64,000 nucleotides of DNA from assembly GCF_013213835.1 (NCBI RefSeq), contig NZ_JABSSU010000011.1, positions 1 to 64,000 on the forward strand. Direction: 5' to 3'. Source of the stretch: Winogradskyella sp. (lineage in GTDB: Bacteria > Bacteroidota > Bacteroidia > Flavobacteriales > Flavobacteriaceae). Made by a program: the position numbers and the translations under genes. Below the pieces are notes generated by a model. It saw nothing but the letters and a program-made list of their open reading frames with translations. It had not been told where the DNA came from and did no database searches. Below, in pieces: positions 56,049-64,000 of the stretch. Numbering within the stretch: the first letter of the stretch is position 1; each line of letters opens with the position of its first letter.

Positions 56049-56885
56049 CTAATTTATGAATTTTAATGAAACCCATTGTCCTCTTTCTAGGATTTCATCT
56101 AATTTTAACATGGATTCATTACATTTTTGCTCAATTAAAGGAATATCTTCTTTATAAAACCCACTTAAAAACAGCATTCCGTTAGCATTTAAGCATTTAG
56201 CATACTGTGGAATATCTGCTAACAATATGTTTCTGTTGATATTCGCTATTATAACATCGTAGTTTTTATCTTCTAATAAGGCAACATCACCTTCATAAAC
56301 CGAAATGTTTTTACAAGCGTTACGTTCAACATTTTCGAGACTATTTATATAGCACCAATTGTCTATGTCTATAGCATCTAGTTTTTTAGCACCGCGCTTT
56401 TCAGCAAGAATAGCCAGAACACCAGTTCCGCAACCCATGTCTAAAACCGATTTATCTTCAAAATCATTTTTCAAGATATGCTGAATCATCATATGTGTTG
56501 TTTCGTGATGACCTGTACCAAAGCTCATTTTTGGCTCAATAATTAAATCGTATGCTGTTGTTGGCTTCTCATGAAAAGGCGCACGCACAGTCACTGCTTC
56601 ATCAACTACAATAGGATTAAAATTCTTTTCCCATTCTGCATTCCAGTTGGTTTGTTCAATCTCTTCAGAAGTAAAATTGATTTCAAATTCATCTGATTTT
56701 AAGATATGAATATCATCTAAAATCGTATCAAACCATTCATCTTTCTGAATATATGCCGTAACACCATCTTGAGTTTCTACAAAACTTTCAAAACCTGCAT
56801 AACCCAATTCTGCAATTAAAATTTCTGTTGCTGGTTGTAGCGGTTTTACTGTAAAATAGTACGCGATATAGATTGTGTTTTCCAT
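56049..56885 (-). CDS. prmA: Ribosomal protein L11 methyltransferase PrmA
   Basis: 278 residues, cytoplasmic. N-terminal substrate-recognition domain to about 105, then the class I methyltransferase domain with SAM motif I in VLDMGCGTGVLAILAEKRGA, acidic residue in LDAIDIDN and the IIANINRNI motif near the active site. PSFGTGHHET-like motif present as SFGTGHHETT. It methylates L11 of the ribosome. Slightly shorter than the usual 290-300 residues. Confidence 0.93.
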   Translation of the reverse strand: MENTIYIAYYFTVKPLQPATEILIAELGYAGFESFVETQDGVTAYIQKDEWFDTILDDIHILKSDEFEINFTSEEIEQTNWNAEWEKNFNPIVVDEAVTVRAPFHEKPTTAYDLIIEPKMSFGTGHHETTHMMIQHILKNDFEDKSVLDMGCGTGVLAILAEKRGAKKLDAIDIDNWCYINSLENVERNACKNISVYEGDVALLEDKNYDVIIANINRNILLADIPQYAKCLNANGMLFLSGFYKEDIPLIEQKCNESMLKLDEILERGQWVSLKFIN

Positions 56886-56960
56886 GTCTTTATTTTGAAG
56901 CGCAAAGATACAAGTATATCCTTCAAAACCTTATTCTAAAAACAATCAATTGTAAAAATT

Positions 56961-56988
56961 AAGGTTAACCATAATACTGATTAACCTT
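56961..56988 (-). terminator. Terminator of the T9SS leucine-rich-repeat gene
   Basis: An 8-bp stem aaggttaa/ttaacctt with a 12-base loop, followed on the minus strand by a T-rich stretch, 35 bases after the stop at 57023. Confidence 0.7.
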
Positions 56989-57022
56989 ATTCATTTTGGG
57001 CTTAAGAACTAATAGACTTAAG

Positions 57023-59242
57023 TTATTCTTTTACGATTTTACCATTGGTGACTATTGAATTGGAGGCTTTTAAAATATAAAAATAAACACCCGTATTTAA
57101 TTCAGATACATTGATTTTGTTGTTTAAAACATCTTCTATATTCATTACTAATTTCCCCGTAACATCATAAATTTCAAAACTCGTAGAGTTTGGATTTAAT
57201 GAAGCACTATCTGGTATTTTAATATTAAGCACTTCAGTAACTGGATTTGGATAAATATTTAATTCCTCATATATAGATTCATCAACTGAAAGTGTAGCAT
57301 TTGCACATGTTACATTATCTTGAACTTCTAAATATGTTGGGTTATAAAGATTATTACCTATTAGTACCTCACTTTCAGAAACCTCAACACTTGCTATTAA
57401 ACTAGAGAGTGCACATAAATCATACAAACTGCCATTTCCTTCGTATGAATAATTACCACCTATTGTTATCGCTATACTGCTTGAACTATTATTATTTCGA
57501 CCTGCACCATATGAGAAACAAGCACCTATTGAATTTATATTATTTAAACCTTCTAAATCATTCAAGGATGTATTTGACTTTATGGTTAAACATTCACCTA
57601 TTGAAGTTAATGCCTCTAACCCTGTTAAGGTGGTTAATGAAGCATTATTATTAATACGTAATTCACCACCAATACTAGCTACGTTATCTAAACCTGTTAA
57701 ATCTGATAGGGCATTAGAAAAAGAAATTTCTAATGCACCTGGTAAACTGGTTATACCTTCTAATCCAGTAAGTGAATTTAAAACCTCACAACGCAATGTA
57801 AAATCCCCACCTATAGAGATAAGATTGCTTAAAGCAATGATAGATGTAAGAGCAGATTCTCTAAAATAAAAATCACTACCTATAGATGTCAAAGATTCTA
57901 AACCTGTTAAACTAGTCATGGCATAATTCTGATCAATTGACAAGCTTCCGCCAATTGATGACAAACTATTGATTCCGTTTAGGGAGGTTAAAGCTGTATT
58001 ACCTTGTATACGAATATTGCCTCCTATAGTATTTAAGCCGCTTAATCCAGTAAAATCTGTTAAAGAAGCATGGTTATCTATAATAAAAGAATCTGTAATT
58101 GTAGTAAGATTACTGAGCGCACTTAAATCTGTGAGAGATTGGTTATTGTCTAACCAAAATGAATGCAACTGAGTAATTCCTTGAAGACCATCTAAACTCA
58201 TTAAGGCGGCATTATGTGATATAAGCAAACCGCCATTTACTGATGAATTACTTAAAGCAGATAAATCTGTAAGATTATCATTAAATTGAAATGCTATTCC
58301 TTCCCCTATAGACATTAAGTTTTCCAAACCATCTAAAGAGCTCATATTATTATTATCAAATAAGAATATTCCCTTTGTTAAACTGGTAACATTCTCCAAA
58401 CCGGTCAAAGACAAAAGTGAGTTATTGTTTTGTATTGACAATCCGCCAACAATATTAAGGCTCGTAAGTCCATTAAGATTAATTAAGGCTGTATTTGAAA
58501 GAGTTAAATATTCACCAATAGATGTCAATTGATTCAAAAAATTAAGACTGGTAATACTCTCGCCAATAGCTAAATTTGTATTAACTGCTGAAAGACTATT
58601 AAAACCAGTAATACTTGTTATGGCATTAGCACCAATTCCGATACTACCCGAAGTTTGTAAGCTAGAAAACCCACTTATCGTTTGTAAGCCATTATTAGTT
58701 GAAATACTGATTGTGTCAACATTTTGAATAGCATTAAATCCATCTATATCTGTTAAGATATCATTGCCTTGAATAATAACTGCATTATTAATTGAACTGA
58801 TTGCATTTAAAGCTGATAACGATGTAAGTGAATCATTATTACTGATGGTGATTCCATAGCCTACACTATTAAGGTTATCGAGACCTGTCAATGCTGTAAG
58901 ACTATTATTACCATAGAACTTTAGACTTCCACCAATCGTTGTTAAATTAGATAAACCAGCAATATTTGTAAGTTGGGAATTGTTATTAACAAATAGATTT
59001 CCACCAACTTGAGTTAATGTACTAAGAGAAGTTAAATTAGAAATTGGTGTTGCTGAATTTTCAATGATTATTAAGTTTCCAGTGACTTCAGAATAGCTAA
59101 AATTATCTACATCTGACTGAGAATTCAAGGTTAAATCACCATTATAAACCTGAGCATAACTATGCATCATATTTAAAATGTAGAAGAGTAGAAATAAAGT
59201 GAAGACTTGAGAGTAACTTTTTTGATTAGTAATTGTTTTCAT
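57023..59242 (-). CDS. T9SS-exported leucine-rich-repeat surface protein
   Basis: 739 residues. Signal peptide about 1-31 (ending HSYAQ). About 22-24 solenoid repeats of 22-24 residues between 45 and 590 with the pattern LTSLTGLENLTSIGGSL, similar to receptor-L/LRR proteins of Bacteroidetes. Residues about 660-739 are a type A T9SS sorting domain (LNIYPNPVTEVLNIKIPD, FEIYDVTGKLVMNI, ELNTGVYFYILKA). Destined for the cell surface or medium; probably binds proteins or glycans. The next genes upstream encode a LuxR-type regulator and a TPR kinase that may control it. Confidence 0.88.
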   Translation of the reverse strand: MKTITNQKSYSQVFTLFLLFYILNMMHSYAQVYNGDLTLNSQSDVDNFSYSEVTGNLIIIENSATPISNLTSLSTLTQVGGNLFVNNNSQLTNIAGLSNLTTIGGSLKFYGNNSLTALTGLDNLNSVGYGITISNNDSLTSLSALNAISSINNAVIIQGNDILTDIDGFNAIQNVDTISISTNNGLQTISGFSSLQTSGSIGIGANAITSITGFNSLSAVNTNLAIGESITSLNFLNQLTSIGEYLTLSNTALINLNGLTSLNIVGGLSIQNNNSLLSLTGLENVTSLTKGIFLFDNNNMSSLDGLENLMSIGEGIAFQFNDNLTDLSALSNSSVNGGLLISHNAALMSLDGLQGITQLHSFWLDNNQSLTDLSALSNLTTITDSFIIDNHASLTDFTGLSGLNTIGGNIRIQGNTALTSLNGINSLSSIGGSLSIDQNYAMTSLTGLESLTSIGSDFYFRESALTSIIALSNLISIGGDFTLRCEVLNSLTGLEGITSLPGALEISFSNALSDLTGLDNVASIGGELRINNNASLTTLTGLEALTSIGECLTIKSNTSLNDLEGLNNINSIGACFSYGAGRNNNSSSSIAITIGGNYSYEGNGSLYDLCALSSLIASVEVSESEVLIGNNLYNPTYLEVQDNVTCANATLSVDESIYEELNIYPNPVTEVLNIKIPDSASLNPNSTSFEIYDVTGKLVMNIEDVLNNKINVSELNTGVYFYILKASNSIVTNGKIVKE
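57472..59107 (-). repeat. LRR-coding repeat tract
   Basis: About two dozen diverged units of 66-72 bp within the surface protein gene, seen as repeated complements of SLTGL and SIGG codons. Variation between units is high, so slippage is unlikely. Confidence 0.6.
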
Positions 59243-59350
59243 TTTTTTAGTTTTAAAACATCTGTGAGATGAAGATTATTCGATGTTTTAAAATTAGTTT
59301 GAATGAAAATGGCTTTTTTAAGGGTTTTCCCCGAAATAAAAATATAGTTG

Positions 59351-59381
59351 TAAACCCCTAGAAGTGTACAATTAGGGTTTA
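59351..59381 (-). terminator. Possible terminator after the LuxR-type regulator
   Basis: taaaccccta/tagggttta pair with one bulged base and a 12-base loop, 11 bases past the stop at 59392; a T-rich stretch follows on the minus strand. Confidence 0.4.
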
Positions 59382-59391
59382 AATAAGCCTT

Positions 59392-60027
59392 TTAAAGCAG
59401 TCCATTTTCTAATGCTGCCTTAATGATACCAACACTATTCTTTGCACCAAACTTTAGCATAAGGTTTGAGCGGTGCGTCTCAACGGTCTTGGGACTAATA
59501 AATAATTTTTCTGAGATTTCTTGAGTAGTTAATTCTTCAGAAATAGCAACTAAAACCTCTTTTTCTCTGCGTGTTAACTTTATTATTAAACCAGTATTAG
59601 CCTTAGGCTTTGAATTTCTAAAAAGAAGCTTATCTCTTATATCTTTTTGCAAATAAATCTCGCCAGCTAGTACAGTCTTTAATGCCTTCAATAACTCAAT
59701 CTTGTCTGTGTTTTTAAGCACGTAACCATGTACACCATTTTTCAACATTCGTTTAGCGAAGGACACATCATCAAAATTTGTTAGAGCTACAATTTTAAGT
59801 TCAGGATATTTTTTTAATAATTGTTTGCTCAAATCTATTCCATTAATATCAGGTAAGTTAATGTCTAACAATAATACTTCTGCCTTTGAATGTTCTATGC
59901 CATTTAATGTCGATTTAGCATCATTAAAAGTAGCAGTGATTTTAACCTCATTAGTACCACCCAACATACTTTTTATGCCTTGTAATACCATTTCATGGTC
60001 ATCGGTAATTGCAATATTAATACTCAT
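59392..60027 (-). CDS. NarL/LuxR-family response regulator
   Basis: 211 residues. Receiver domain 1-120 with Asp9/Asp10, phospho-acceptor Asp55 (LLLDINLPD) and Lys in VLKNTD. C-terminal LuxR-type HTH about 145-211 (LTRREKEVLVAISEELTTQEI, SPKTVETHRSNLMLKFGAKN). Overlaps the end of the sensor kinase gene by 11 bases. No target motif could be identified. Confidence 0.92.
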   Translation of the reverse strand: MSINIAITDDHEMVLQGIKSMLGGTNEVKITATFNDAKSTLNGIEHSKAEVLLLDINLPDINGIDLSKQLLKKYPELKIVALTNFDDVSFAKRMLKNGVHGYVLKNTDKIELLKALKTVLAGEIYLQKDIRDKLLFRNSKPKANTGLIIKLTRREKEVLVAISEELTTQEISEKLFISPKTVETHRSNLMLKFGAKNSVGIIKAALENGLL

Positions 60028-61960
60028 CTAATTTTGTTATATCAACTTCAAAAGTACAAGAGGTTCCTTTATCATTTGAAACAAAATCAAACTCTGCTTT
60101 TAAATATTGGATTCTAGATTCTACATTAGCTAAACCAATACCTTTGCCTTTTACCTCCTTTTTATTAAACCCAATGCCATCATCTTCAACAGTTACTTGC
60201 AAGTCACCTTGCTGAAAACTAACTTGCACATTAATTTCATTTGCATTAGCGTGTTTTATACTATTTGAAACTAACTCTTGTATTATTCTAAAGATATTTA
60301 TTTCTGCTTTCTTAGGCAATGCAACTTCAGTTCCTACTGACTGAAAATTAATTTCTACATGGTTAGCAGCATTCATGCTATCACAGTATGTTTCTGCAGC
60401 CTCTATTAAGCTAAATTTATCTAAAGATGGTGGTACTAAATTATGTGATATTGCTCTAACTTGATTACACGAATCATCAATCATGCTAATAGCTTCCTTA
60501 ATTACCTTATCATTCATTTCTATTAAGGTAGAAAGCTTATACTTAATGGCTGACAAATCACCATTAACCCCATCATGTAATTCTTTTGCTATTCTAAACC
60601 TTTCTTTTTCTTCACCCTCAATTAGAGCTTCTAAAGATTTAATCTGATATTCTCGCTTTAAGGTTAAAAACTCTTGATTCTTTCTTTTTTGTCTTTGCTT
60701 AAATACTAACCAAATTAACATTGATGCTATTAACAGAAATCCAATAACACCAAACATATAATTTTGTTGAGTTTTTTTCTTTTGAATTTCGGCTTCTTGT
60801 TCTTTTAATTCTAGTTTTTGGTTTGCAATTTCTTTATCTTTTTTTTCGGTTTGGTACTTTTTATCTAAATCGTTAACCTTTTCTTTAAAATTAACGCTTT
60901 GTATACTATCATTTAAAGCTCTACCTTCTTTTAAATATTTAAAAGCACTGTTAAGATTACCATATTTTTCATAAACCTCAGAAAGTGCTAATAGACATAA
61001 TGCCTCATTACTTTCTGAATGTATTTCTCGAGATATTTCTAATGCCTTTTTTAAATTGTCTATTGATTTTATAAAGTTACCTTTAGAATCATATAGGCTT
61101 CCTAAATCGTAATAAGAACCTAATAGCGGCAATTGCTCACCCATTTCTTCTCTTATCTGTAAGGATTTTAAAAAATAGTTCTCTGCTTGTTCTAACTTAT
61201 TTTGATTCTGATAAATCAATCCTATGTTACGTAATTGATAGGATTTAACCGATAAATTACCTCTATCTTTATTTAAATTATATCCTTTTTGAAAATACTC
61301 TAAAGCTATATCCAAGCTATCTAGATGCTTATATACAATACCTAAATTACTATAAATTAAACCTAGGTCGTCAGGATCTTGAGATTCTTCATAAGCTGTT
61401 TCTACTTTTTTGTAGTACTCTAGTGCTTTTTGATATTGACCCATTTGATCATAAATAGCACCTATGGCATTCAGACTTTGTAGTGACTTTTCCTCATTTT
61501 TAGTGAGTTCCGAGAGTTCTAAAGATCTTAATAAGTATTCAATAGCCCTAACTTTATCATCTAAGAACATGTAACTAACTCCTGTTTGATAATATGCAGG
61601 AATTAAATTTGTAGTATCCTGCTTTTTCTCAACATAAGCATTGTAGTCTATTAAAATATCTAATGCTTTTTTAGAATCTCCTAAAACCCTATATATTCTT
61701 GCATAGTTAAATTGCGACAGCATCTCTAATCCTTTATTCTCAATCTTTCTGCTTAAATCGGCTAATGAGTCATTAAACTTTAAAGACGTCTTAGGAAAAC
61801 TATAAATATAATTTCGTACTAAATCGTTATAAATACTGCATTTACGTACTTCGCTCTGTTCTATAAGTAAGCGCTGCTCTAAACTATCAATAGTTGTCTT
61901 GTTTTGTGCAAATCCTGTTAAGACTATAAAGCAGCAAAAAAATAAAATCTTATATCTCAA
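60017..61960 (-). CDS. TPR-containing sensor histidine kinase (HisKA_3 / NarX type)
   Basis: 647 residues. Signal peptide 1-18, then about seven TPRs (60-360) in the periplasm (ALEYYKKVETAYEESQDP, AENYFLKSLQIREEMG), a coiled coil, one TM helix near 400-420 and a cytoplasmic kinase. His462 lies in FRIAKELHDGVNGDLSA; the ATP-binding parts are LVSNSIKHANA and DDGIGFNK...GKGIGLANVESR. Partner of the overlapping LuxR-type regulator. Periplasmic TPR sensors of this kind are typical for Bacteroidetes; the ligand is unknown. Confidence 0.9.
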   Translation of the reverse strand: MRYKILFFCCFIVLTGFAQNKTTIDSLEQRLLIEQSEVRKCSIYNDLVRNYIYSFPKTSLKFNDSLADLSRKIENKGLEMLSQFNYARIYRVLGDSKKALDILIDYNAYVEKKQDTTNLIPAYYQTGVSYMFLDDKVRAIEYLLRSLELSELTKNEEKSLQSLNAIGAIYDQMGQYQKALEYYKKVETAYEESQDPDDLGLIYSNLGIVYKHLDSLDIALEYFQKGYNLNKDRGNLSVKSYQLRNIGLIYQNQNKLEQAENYFLKSLQIREEMGEQLPLLGSYYDLGSLYDSKGNFIKSIDNLKKALEISREIHSESNEALCLLALSEVYEKYGNLNSAFKYLKEGRALNDSIQSVNFKEKVNDLDKKYQTEKKDKEIANQKLELKEQEAEIQKKKTQQNYMFGVIGFLLIASMLIWLVFKQRQKRKNQEFLTLKREYQIKSLEALIEGEEKERFRIAKELHDGVNGDLSAIKYKLSTLIEMNDKVIKEAISMIDDSCNQVRAISHNLVPPSLDKFSLIEAAETYCDSMNAANHVEINFQSVGTEVALPKKAEINIFRIIQELVSNSIKHANANEINVQVSFQQGDLQVTVEDDGIGFNKKEVKGKGIGLANVESRIQYLKAEFDFVSNDKGTSCTFEVDITKLDEY

Positions 61961-62123
61961 AATAATTGGATTGTATTTATGAGTTTTTATAAAAGTAGGT
62001 TAAATTACTAAAAACCAACATCTAATCACTAGATTAAATGTGATCTAGCTTGTTCGCTCTAGCGATGTGAGAAGAAAATAGCACTGTAATTTCTAATTAC
62101 TATTGAAGAGTTACAAATTACCA

Positions 62124-62564
62124 CTAATTTGGTAAATCCGTTCCACCATCATCCGCGGGCAAACAAACGACATTTCTAATTTTTGGTGTTGATTCATTAC
62201 CATTTGCATCTTCAAATTGAAATACTATTGAATAATTACCGGGAGCCACACCACTAAATGAGCCGTAAATTGTTGTTAAAGAAGTACCAAATTGACCAGC
62301 AGACGTCTCCTGATGGGTTTGAATTACAGAGCCATTACTATCCTTAAGAGTTGCAGTACCAATTGTTATGGCAGAATCGTCTGTAGCATTTGCACTAATT
62401 ACAACAGAACCATCCGAAAAGAAAGTAGCTCCTTCATTTGGACTTACGACTTCAACTTCTGGACCATCTTCATCACCTTCAACCATTCCGTTATCACACT
62501 TAAAACTGAATAAACTTAAACTAACTACAAAGAATAATCCTTTATAAAATACGTTTGTTCTCAT
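62124..62564 (-). CDS. Small Ig-like lipoprotein (DUF4625-like)
   Basis: 146 residues. The leader MRTNVFYKGLFFVVSLSLFSFKC has a Cys in lipobox-like position (FSFKC, with an unusual Lys at -1, so weak). An acidic spacer (EGDEDGPEVEV) precedes one Ig-like domain (VSPNEGATFFSDGSVVISAN, FEDANGNESTPKIRNV). No enzymatic motif. It stands between the kinase gene and the tpiA terminator as a single gene. Confidence 0.6.
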   Translation of the reverse strand: MRTNVFYKGLFFVVSLSLFSFKCDNGMVEGDEDGPEVEVVSPNEGATFFSDGSVVISANATDDSAITIGTATLKDSNGSVIQTHQETSAGQFGTSLTTIYGSFSGVAPGNYSIVFQFEDANGNESTPKIRNVVCLPADDGGTDLPN

Positions 62565-62623
62565 AATAAAATTGATTAATAATTAACTAAGAGCAAGTTA
62601 GTTGGCAGCGGTAAAAAAAAACT

Positions 62624-62663
62624 AAGGGTATTCTCTGAATATCAAAATTCAAGGAATACCCTT
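62624..62663 (-). terminator. Terminator of tpiA
   Basis: A 10-bp perfect stem aagggtattc/gaataccctt with a 20-base loop. On the minus strand it is followed by a run of eight T, 58 bases after the tpiA stop at 62721. Confidence 0.8.
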
Positions 62664-62720
62664 ATATAACTTTTGGTTGAGTCTATTGTTTAATCCCAAC
62701 CAACATATAACTTACAATTA

Positions 62721-63470
62721 CTAAAACGCGTTTACTATAGCGTAAAAATCTTCAGCTTTAAGAGATGCGCCACCAATAAGTCCTCCATCTACATCTGGCT
62801 TAGAGAAAATCTCTTTAGCGTTATTTGGTTTTACACTTCCACCATAAAGGATAGAAACACCATCTGCAACCTCAGCACTGTATTTATCAGCCAAAGTTTT
62901 TCTAATAAATGCATGCATATCTTGTGCTTGTTCAGGTGAAGCCGTTTCACCTGTACCGATTGCCCAAACTGGCTCATACGCTAGTACAATATGCTTAAAA
63001 GCATCTGCTTCTAAATGAAATAATCCATTCTCTAACTGACTTTTTACAACAGCTTCATGATTGCCAGCTTTGCGGTCTTCTAATTCTTCACCAAAACAGA
63101 AAATTACACGCATATCGTGCTCTAAAGCTTGAGATACCTTTTTAGCAAGAGATTCATCAGTCTCATTAAAATAAGCTCTACGTTCGCTATGACCTAAAAT
63201 AACCGTTTTAATACCAACACTTTTTAGCATACCTGCATTAACTTCACCTGTATATGCACCATTTTCTGCAAAATGCATATTCTGTGCTACTACTTCTATA
63301 TTGTCTTGTCTTGTGGATTGAAATGCATGCCAAAGGTTTGTAAATGCTGGTGCAATCATTACTTCTGCATCTGAAGTCTTAGATTGCTTTTTTAATTCAG
63401 AAATTAACGTTTCTGTTTGGATTAATCCATTATTCATTTTCCAGTTACCAGCAACAATATGTTTTCTCAT
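62721..63470 (-). CDS. tpiA: Triosephosphate isomerase
   Basis: 249 residues, cytoplasmic glycolytic enzyme interconverting glyceraldehyde-3-phosphate and dihydroxyacetone phosphate. N-terminal VAGNWKMN with the active-site Asn/Lys, catalytic His in VILGHSERR, catalytic Glu in LAYEPVWAIGTG, and the phosphate loop LYGGSVKPNNAKE. Full length for the family. Starts 148 bases downstream of the permease gene end. In many flavobacteria it is followed directly by prmA and clpS; here about 5.8 kb of other genes intervene. Confidence 0.96.
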   Translation of the reverse strand: MRKHIVAGNWKMNNGLIQTETLISELKKQSKTSDAEVMIAPAFTNLWHAFQSTRQDNIEVVAQNMHFAENGAYTGEVNAGMLKSVGIKTVILGHSERRAYFNETDESLAKKVSQALEHDMRVIFCFGEELEDRKAGNHEAVVKSQLENGLFHLEADAFKHIVLAYEPVWAIGTGETASPEQAQDMHAFIRKTLADKYSAEVADGVSILYGGSVKPNNAKEIFSKPDVDGGLIGGASLKAEDFYAIVNAF

Positions 63471-63618
63471 GAGTCCATTATAACCTTCGTGAAAGGAAGG
63501 AATTTATTTTTTAGTTAATGTATTATCGATATTTAAAAGTGATTAAATGCTTTAATTATAATCATTGCCAAAAATACTATTTTAATGAGGAATACGAATT
63601 GATTTTTATCAGGTTCTT

Positions 63619-64000
63619 TTAATTCAACTTTACTCTTGGGTCTAACCAAGCATAAACAACATCTACTAGGATATTAATTGTAATAAACACAATAGCAATA
63701 ACGAGCACAGAACCCATAATAACTGGCAAGTCTAAAGTATTTAAAGCATTAACAATTTCTTTTCCAAGGCCATTCCAACCAAAAATGTATTCCACAAAAA
63801 CAGCACCTGCTAGCATTGAAGCAAACCAACCAGAAATTGCTGTAACTACTGGATTTAACGCATTTTTTACAGCATGATTTTTAATCACTTGAAATTCACT
63901 TAACCCTTTTGCTCTCGCGGTTCTTATATAATCTTGATTTAATACTTCAAGTAATGAATTTCGCATCAACTGAATGACCACTGCCAAAGGTCTAATACCT
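63619..64000 (-). CDS. ABC transporter permease, DppB/OppB type (partial, 5' end outside window)
   Basis: The frame runs from the stop at 63619 to the window edge without an upstream stop, starting GIRPLAVVIQLMRNSLLEVL; the TTG at 63987 is internal. It contains the binding-protein-dependent permease EAA-like loop (DYIRTARAKGLSEFQVIKNH) and the C-terminal TM helices with AWLDPRVKLN. The last 127 residues of a dipeptide/oligopeptide-type inner-membrane permease. Substrate not decided. Confidence 0.9.
   Translation of the reverse strand, partial: GIRPLAVVIQLMRNSLLEVLNQDYIRTARAKGLSEFQVIKNHAVKNALNPVVTAISGWFASMLAGAVFVEYIFGWNGLGKEIVNALNTLDLPVIMGSVLVIAIVFITINILVDVVYAWLDPRVKLN

Noticed and set aside
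57472..59107. Repeat tract as a CRISPR or satellite-like array
   Set aside because: Units are in frame, diverged and code for LRR-like strands; there are no unique spacers of fixed length.
62034..62060. Palindrome CTAGAT...ATCTAG as terminator or operator near the Ig-like lipoprotein
   Set aside because: Only a short stem with no following T-run on either strand; chance is likely in such AT-rich sequence.

Overview
The window is AT-rich and reads as a chromosome segment of a marine-type member of the Flavobacteriaceae (Bacteroidetes). The evidence is -7 boxes of the form TAnnTTTG, almost no Shine-Dalgarno sequences, a type IX secretion (T9SS) C-terminal sorting domain, an L-type lectin/PKD-like surface protein, ClpS-PrmA-TpiA housekeeping genes, DUF6624 proteins and LytTR/LytS and TPR-type two-component systems. 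I cannot name the genus from the sequence alone.

Layout: (1) 1-1904, the 5' part of a large surface adhesin on the minus strand, running off the window, followed by a conserved 50-residue protein at 2073-2225 that is too short for routine ORF calling. (2) 2362-39674, the most striking part: a dense locus of exported caspase-fold proteases. On the plus strand run a trypsin-ankyrin protein, a DUF900 alpha/beta hydrolase, a hypothetical envelope protein, two tandem metacaspase-like proteins, a beta-propeller/Ig/caspase protein, a pseudocaspase-caspase tandem, four CHAT proteases, a WD40-caspase and a caspase-TPR protein. On the minus strand, convergent with them, run a propeller-caspase, a truncated caspase relic, and a possible sensor module (FecR-like protein, CHASE2 membrane protein, lipoprotein). 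I count seven caspase domains with an intact His/Cys pair, one that has lost both, one 5'-truncated relic, four intact CHAT domains and one CHAT relic. Nearly every product has a Sec signal peptide or a lipobox, so the network should work in the periplasm or at the outer membrane rather than in the cytoplasm like known CHAT/caspase defence systems. A tripeptide (S/T)RG recurs in linkers of almost all these proteins (24 copies by eye) and I found none in the rest of the window; I propose it as a shared processing site.

(3) 39845-47616: a lipoprotein also ending in a TRG-bearing tail, a CysQ-like phosphatase with a small-molecule kinase-like partner, a LytTR/LytS two-component pair, an NTF2-like secreted protein and two DUF6624 proteins. 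(4) tRNA-Arg(ACG) at 47740-47813. (5) 47910-55738: a sulfide oxidation/sulfane-sulfur locus (sulfide:quinone oxidoreductase, rhodanese, two metallo-beta-lactamase/rhodanese persulfide dioxygenase-like enzymes, TauE/SafE exporter, two YeeE/YedE-type transporters, a Crp/Fnr regulator with clustered cysteines, a heavy-metal-associated protein). Four copies of an operator close to TGTAAC-N4-GTTACA sit in front of its transcription units, three of them at the same distance from a -7 box, which suggests direct control by the Crp/Fnr protein. (6) 55766-63470: clpS, prmA and tpiA, separated by a T9SS leucine-rich-repeat protein, a NarL/TPR-histidine-kinase pair and a small Ig-like lipoprotein. (7) 63619-64000: the C-terminal part of a DppB/OppB-type ABC permease, cut by the window edge.
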